A DNA stretch of 64,000 nucleotides from Mixophyes australis (lineage: Eukaryota > Chordata > Amphibia > Anura > Limnodynastidae). The position numbers were made by a program, and so were the translations under genes. Shown here piece by piece: positions 63,745 through 64,000 of the stretch. Within the stretch, counting starts at the first letter, position 1. Each line of letters starts with the position of its first letter. The stretch is from NCBI GenBank assembly GCA_036250195.1, contig JAVHZZ010000006.1:155484224-155548223 (forward strand). The letters run 5' to 3'. The notes below the pieces were generated by a model, which had not been told where the DNA came from, searched no databases, and saw only the letters and a program-made list of their open reading frames with translations.

Positions 63745-64000
63745 TGATGAGCTTAATAATAAACATGTTTCTATTGCTTCAAAATGCAATAATTATTATT
63801 TTTGAACAACATGACATAAAAAAACTTTGCTATTTAGATGATTTGCTTGTGGCCCTTCCTATAAAAAAATAAACAAAAAAGACTTTTATATTTACGGTTT
63901 AAGTTACATAAGGTGGGATATTTGTCTTGGGAGACTAGATGGGCTGGGCTGTCTTGCCATCTGGTTCTGCATGTCAAAGCTTCAAATTGAAACTGATTTT

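Overview
The window is vertebrate nuclear DNA, most likely from a frog with a large, transposon-rich genome. The main evidence is eleven consecutive exons of a vertebrate-type PRPF6 gene in the right-hand 19 kb. The repeat content also fits anurans: DIRS-type tyrosine-recombinase retrotransposons, several hAT families, a Tc1-like element and many short foldback MITEs. The species cannot be named from the sequence alone. There are no prokaryotic-style operons.

Left part (1-44.8 kb): no host gene is proven. It is a mosaic of repeats. A minus-strand hAT relic runs off the left edge (1-2315). Small hAT-type MITEs with clear 8-bp target-site duplications lie at 3505, 31290, 33164 and 34587; one at 19261 has an imperfect duplication. 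A GC-rich, CpG-containing stretch near 9.3-9.5 kb could be a minus-strand first exon, but this is speculative. From 9.5 to 23.4 kb a degenerate minisatellite has been hit repeatedly. The clearest nest is a palindromic element (10467-18157), interrupted by an LTR-like insertion (10535-17449), itself interrupted by a complete hAT transposon (10994-16843) with an intact 997-codon transposase and the perfect 8-bp duplication ATTTAAAT. About 4 kb further on lies an internally deleted, inverted relative of that transposon (21061-23122; duplication ATAGCAAC). Both carry tandem arrays next to each end.

Middle (23.4-44.8 kb): nested MITEs, LTR-like pieces, a Tc1-like transposon broken by a hAT-type MITE, a CCCGGG-rich foldback element, a ZMYM1-like hAT pseudogene, and long stretches in which I see no gene.

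Right part (44.8-64 kb): PRPF6 on the plus strand, from a TATA-less promoter with ETS-like and YY1-like motifs to exon 11; the gene continues past the window. All eleven splice phases agree and give 507 codons from the conserved start. Intron 1 holds a G-rich minisatellite with a 33-bp unit. Intron 6 holds two decayed DIRS elements joined head to tail. Intron 10 holds a younger, nearly complete DIRS element, inserted into a MITE whose uninterrupted relative is at 35254-35566. PRPF6 is the only host gene I can defend. The remaining coding potential belongs to transposable elements, of which only the hAT transposase is open from start to stop.
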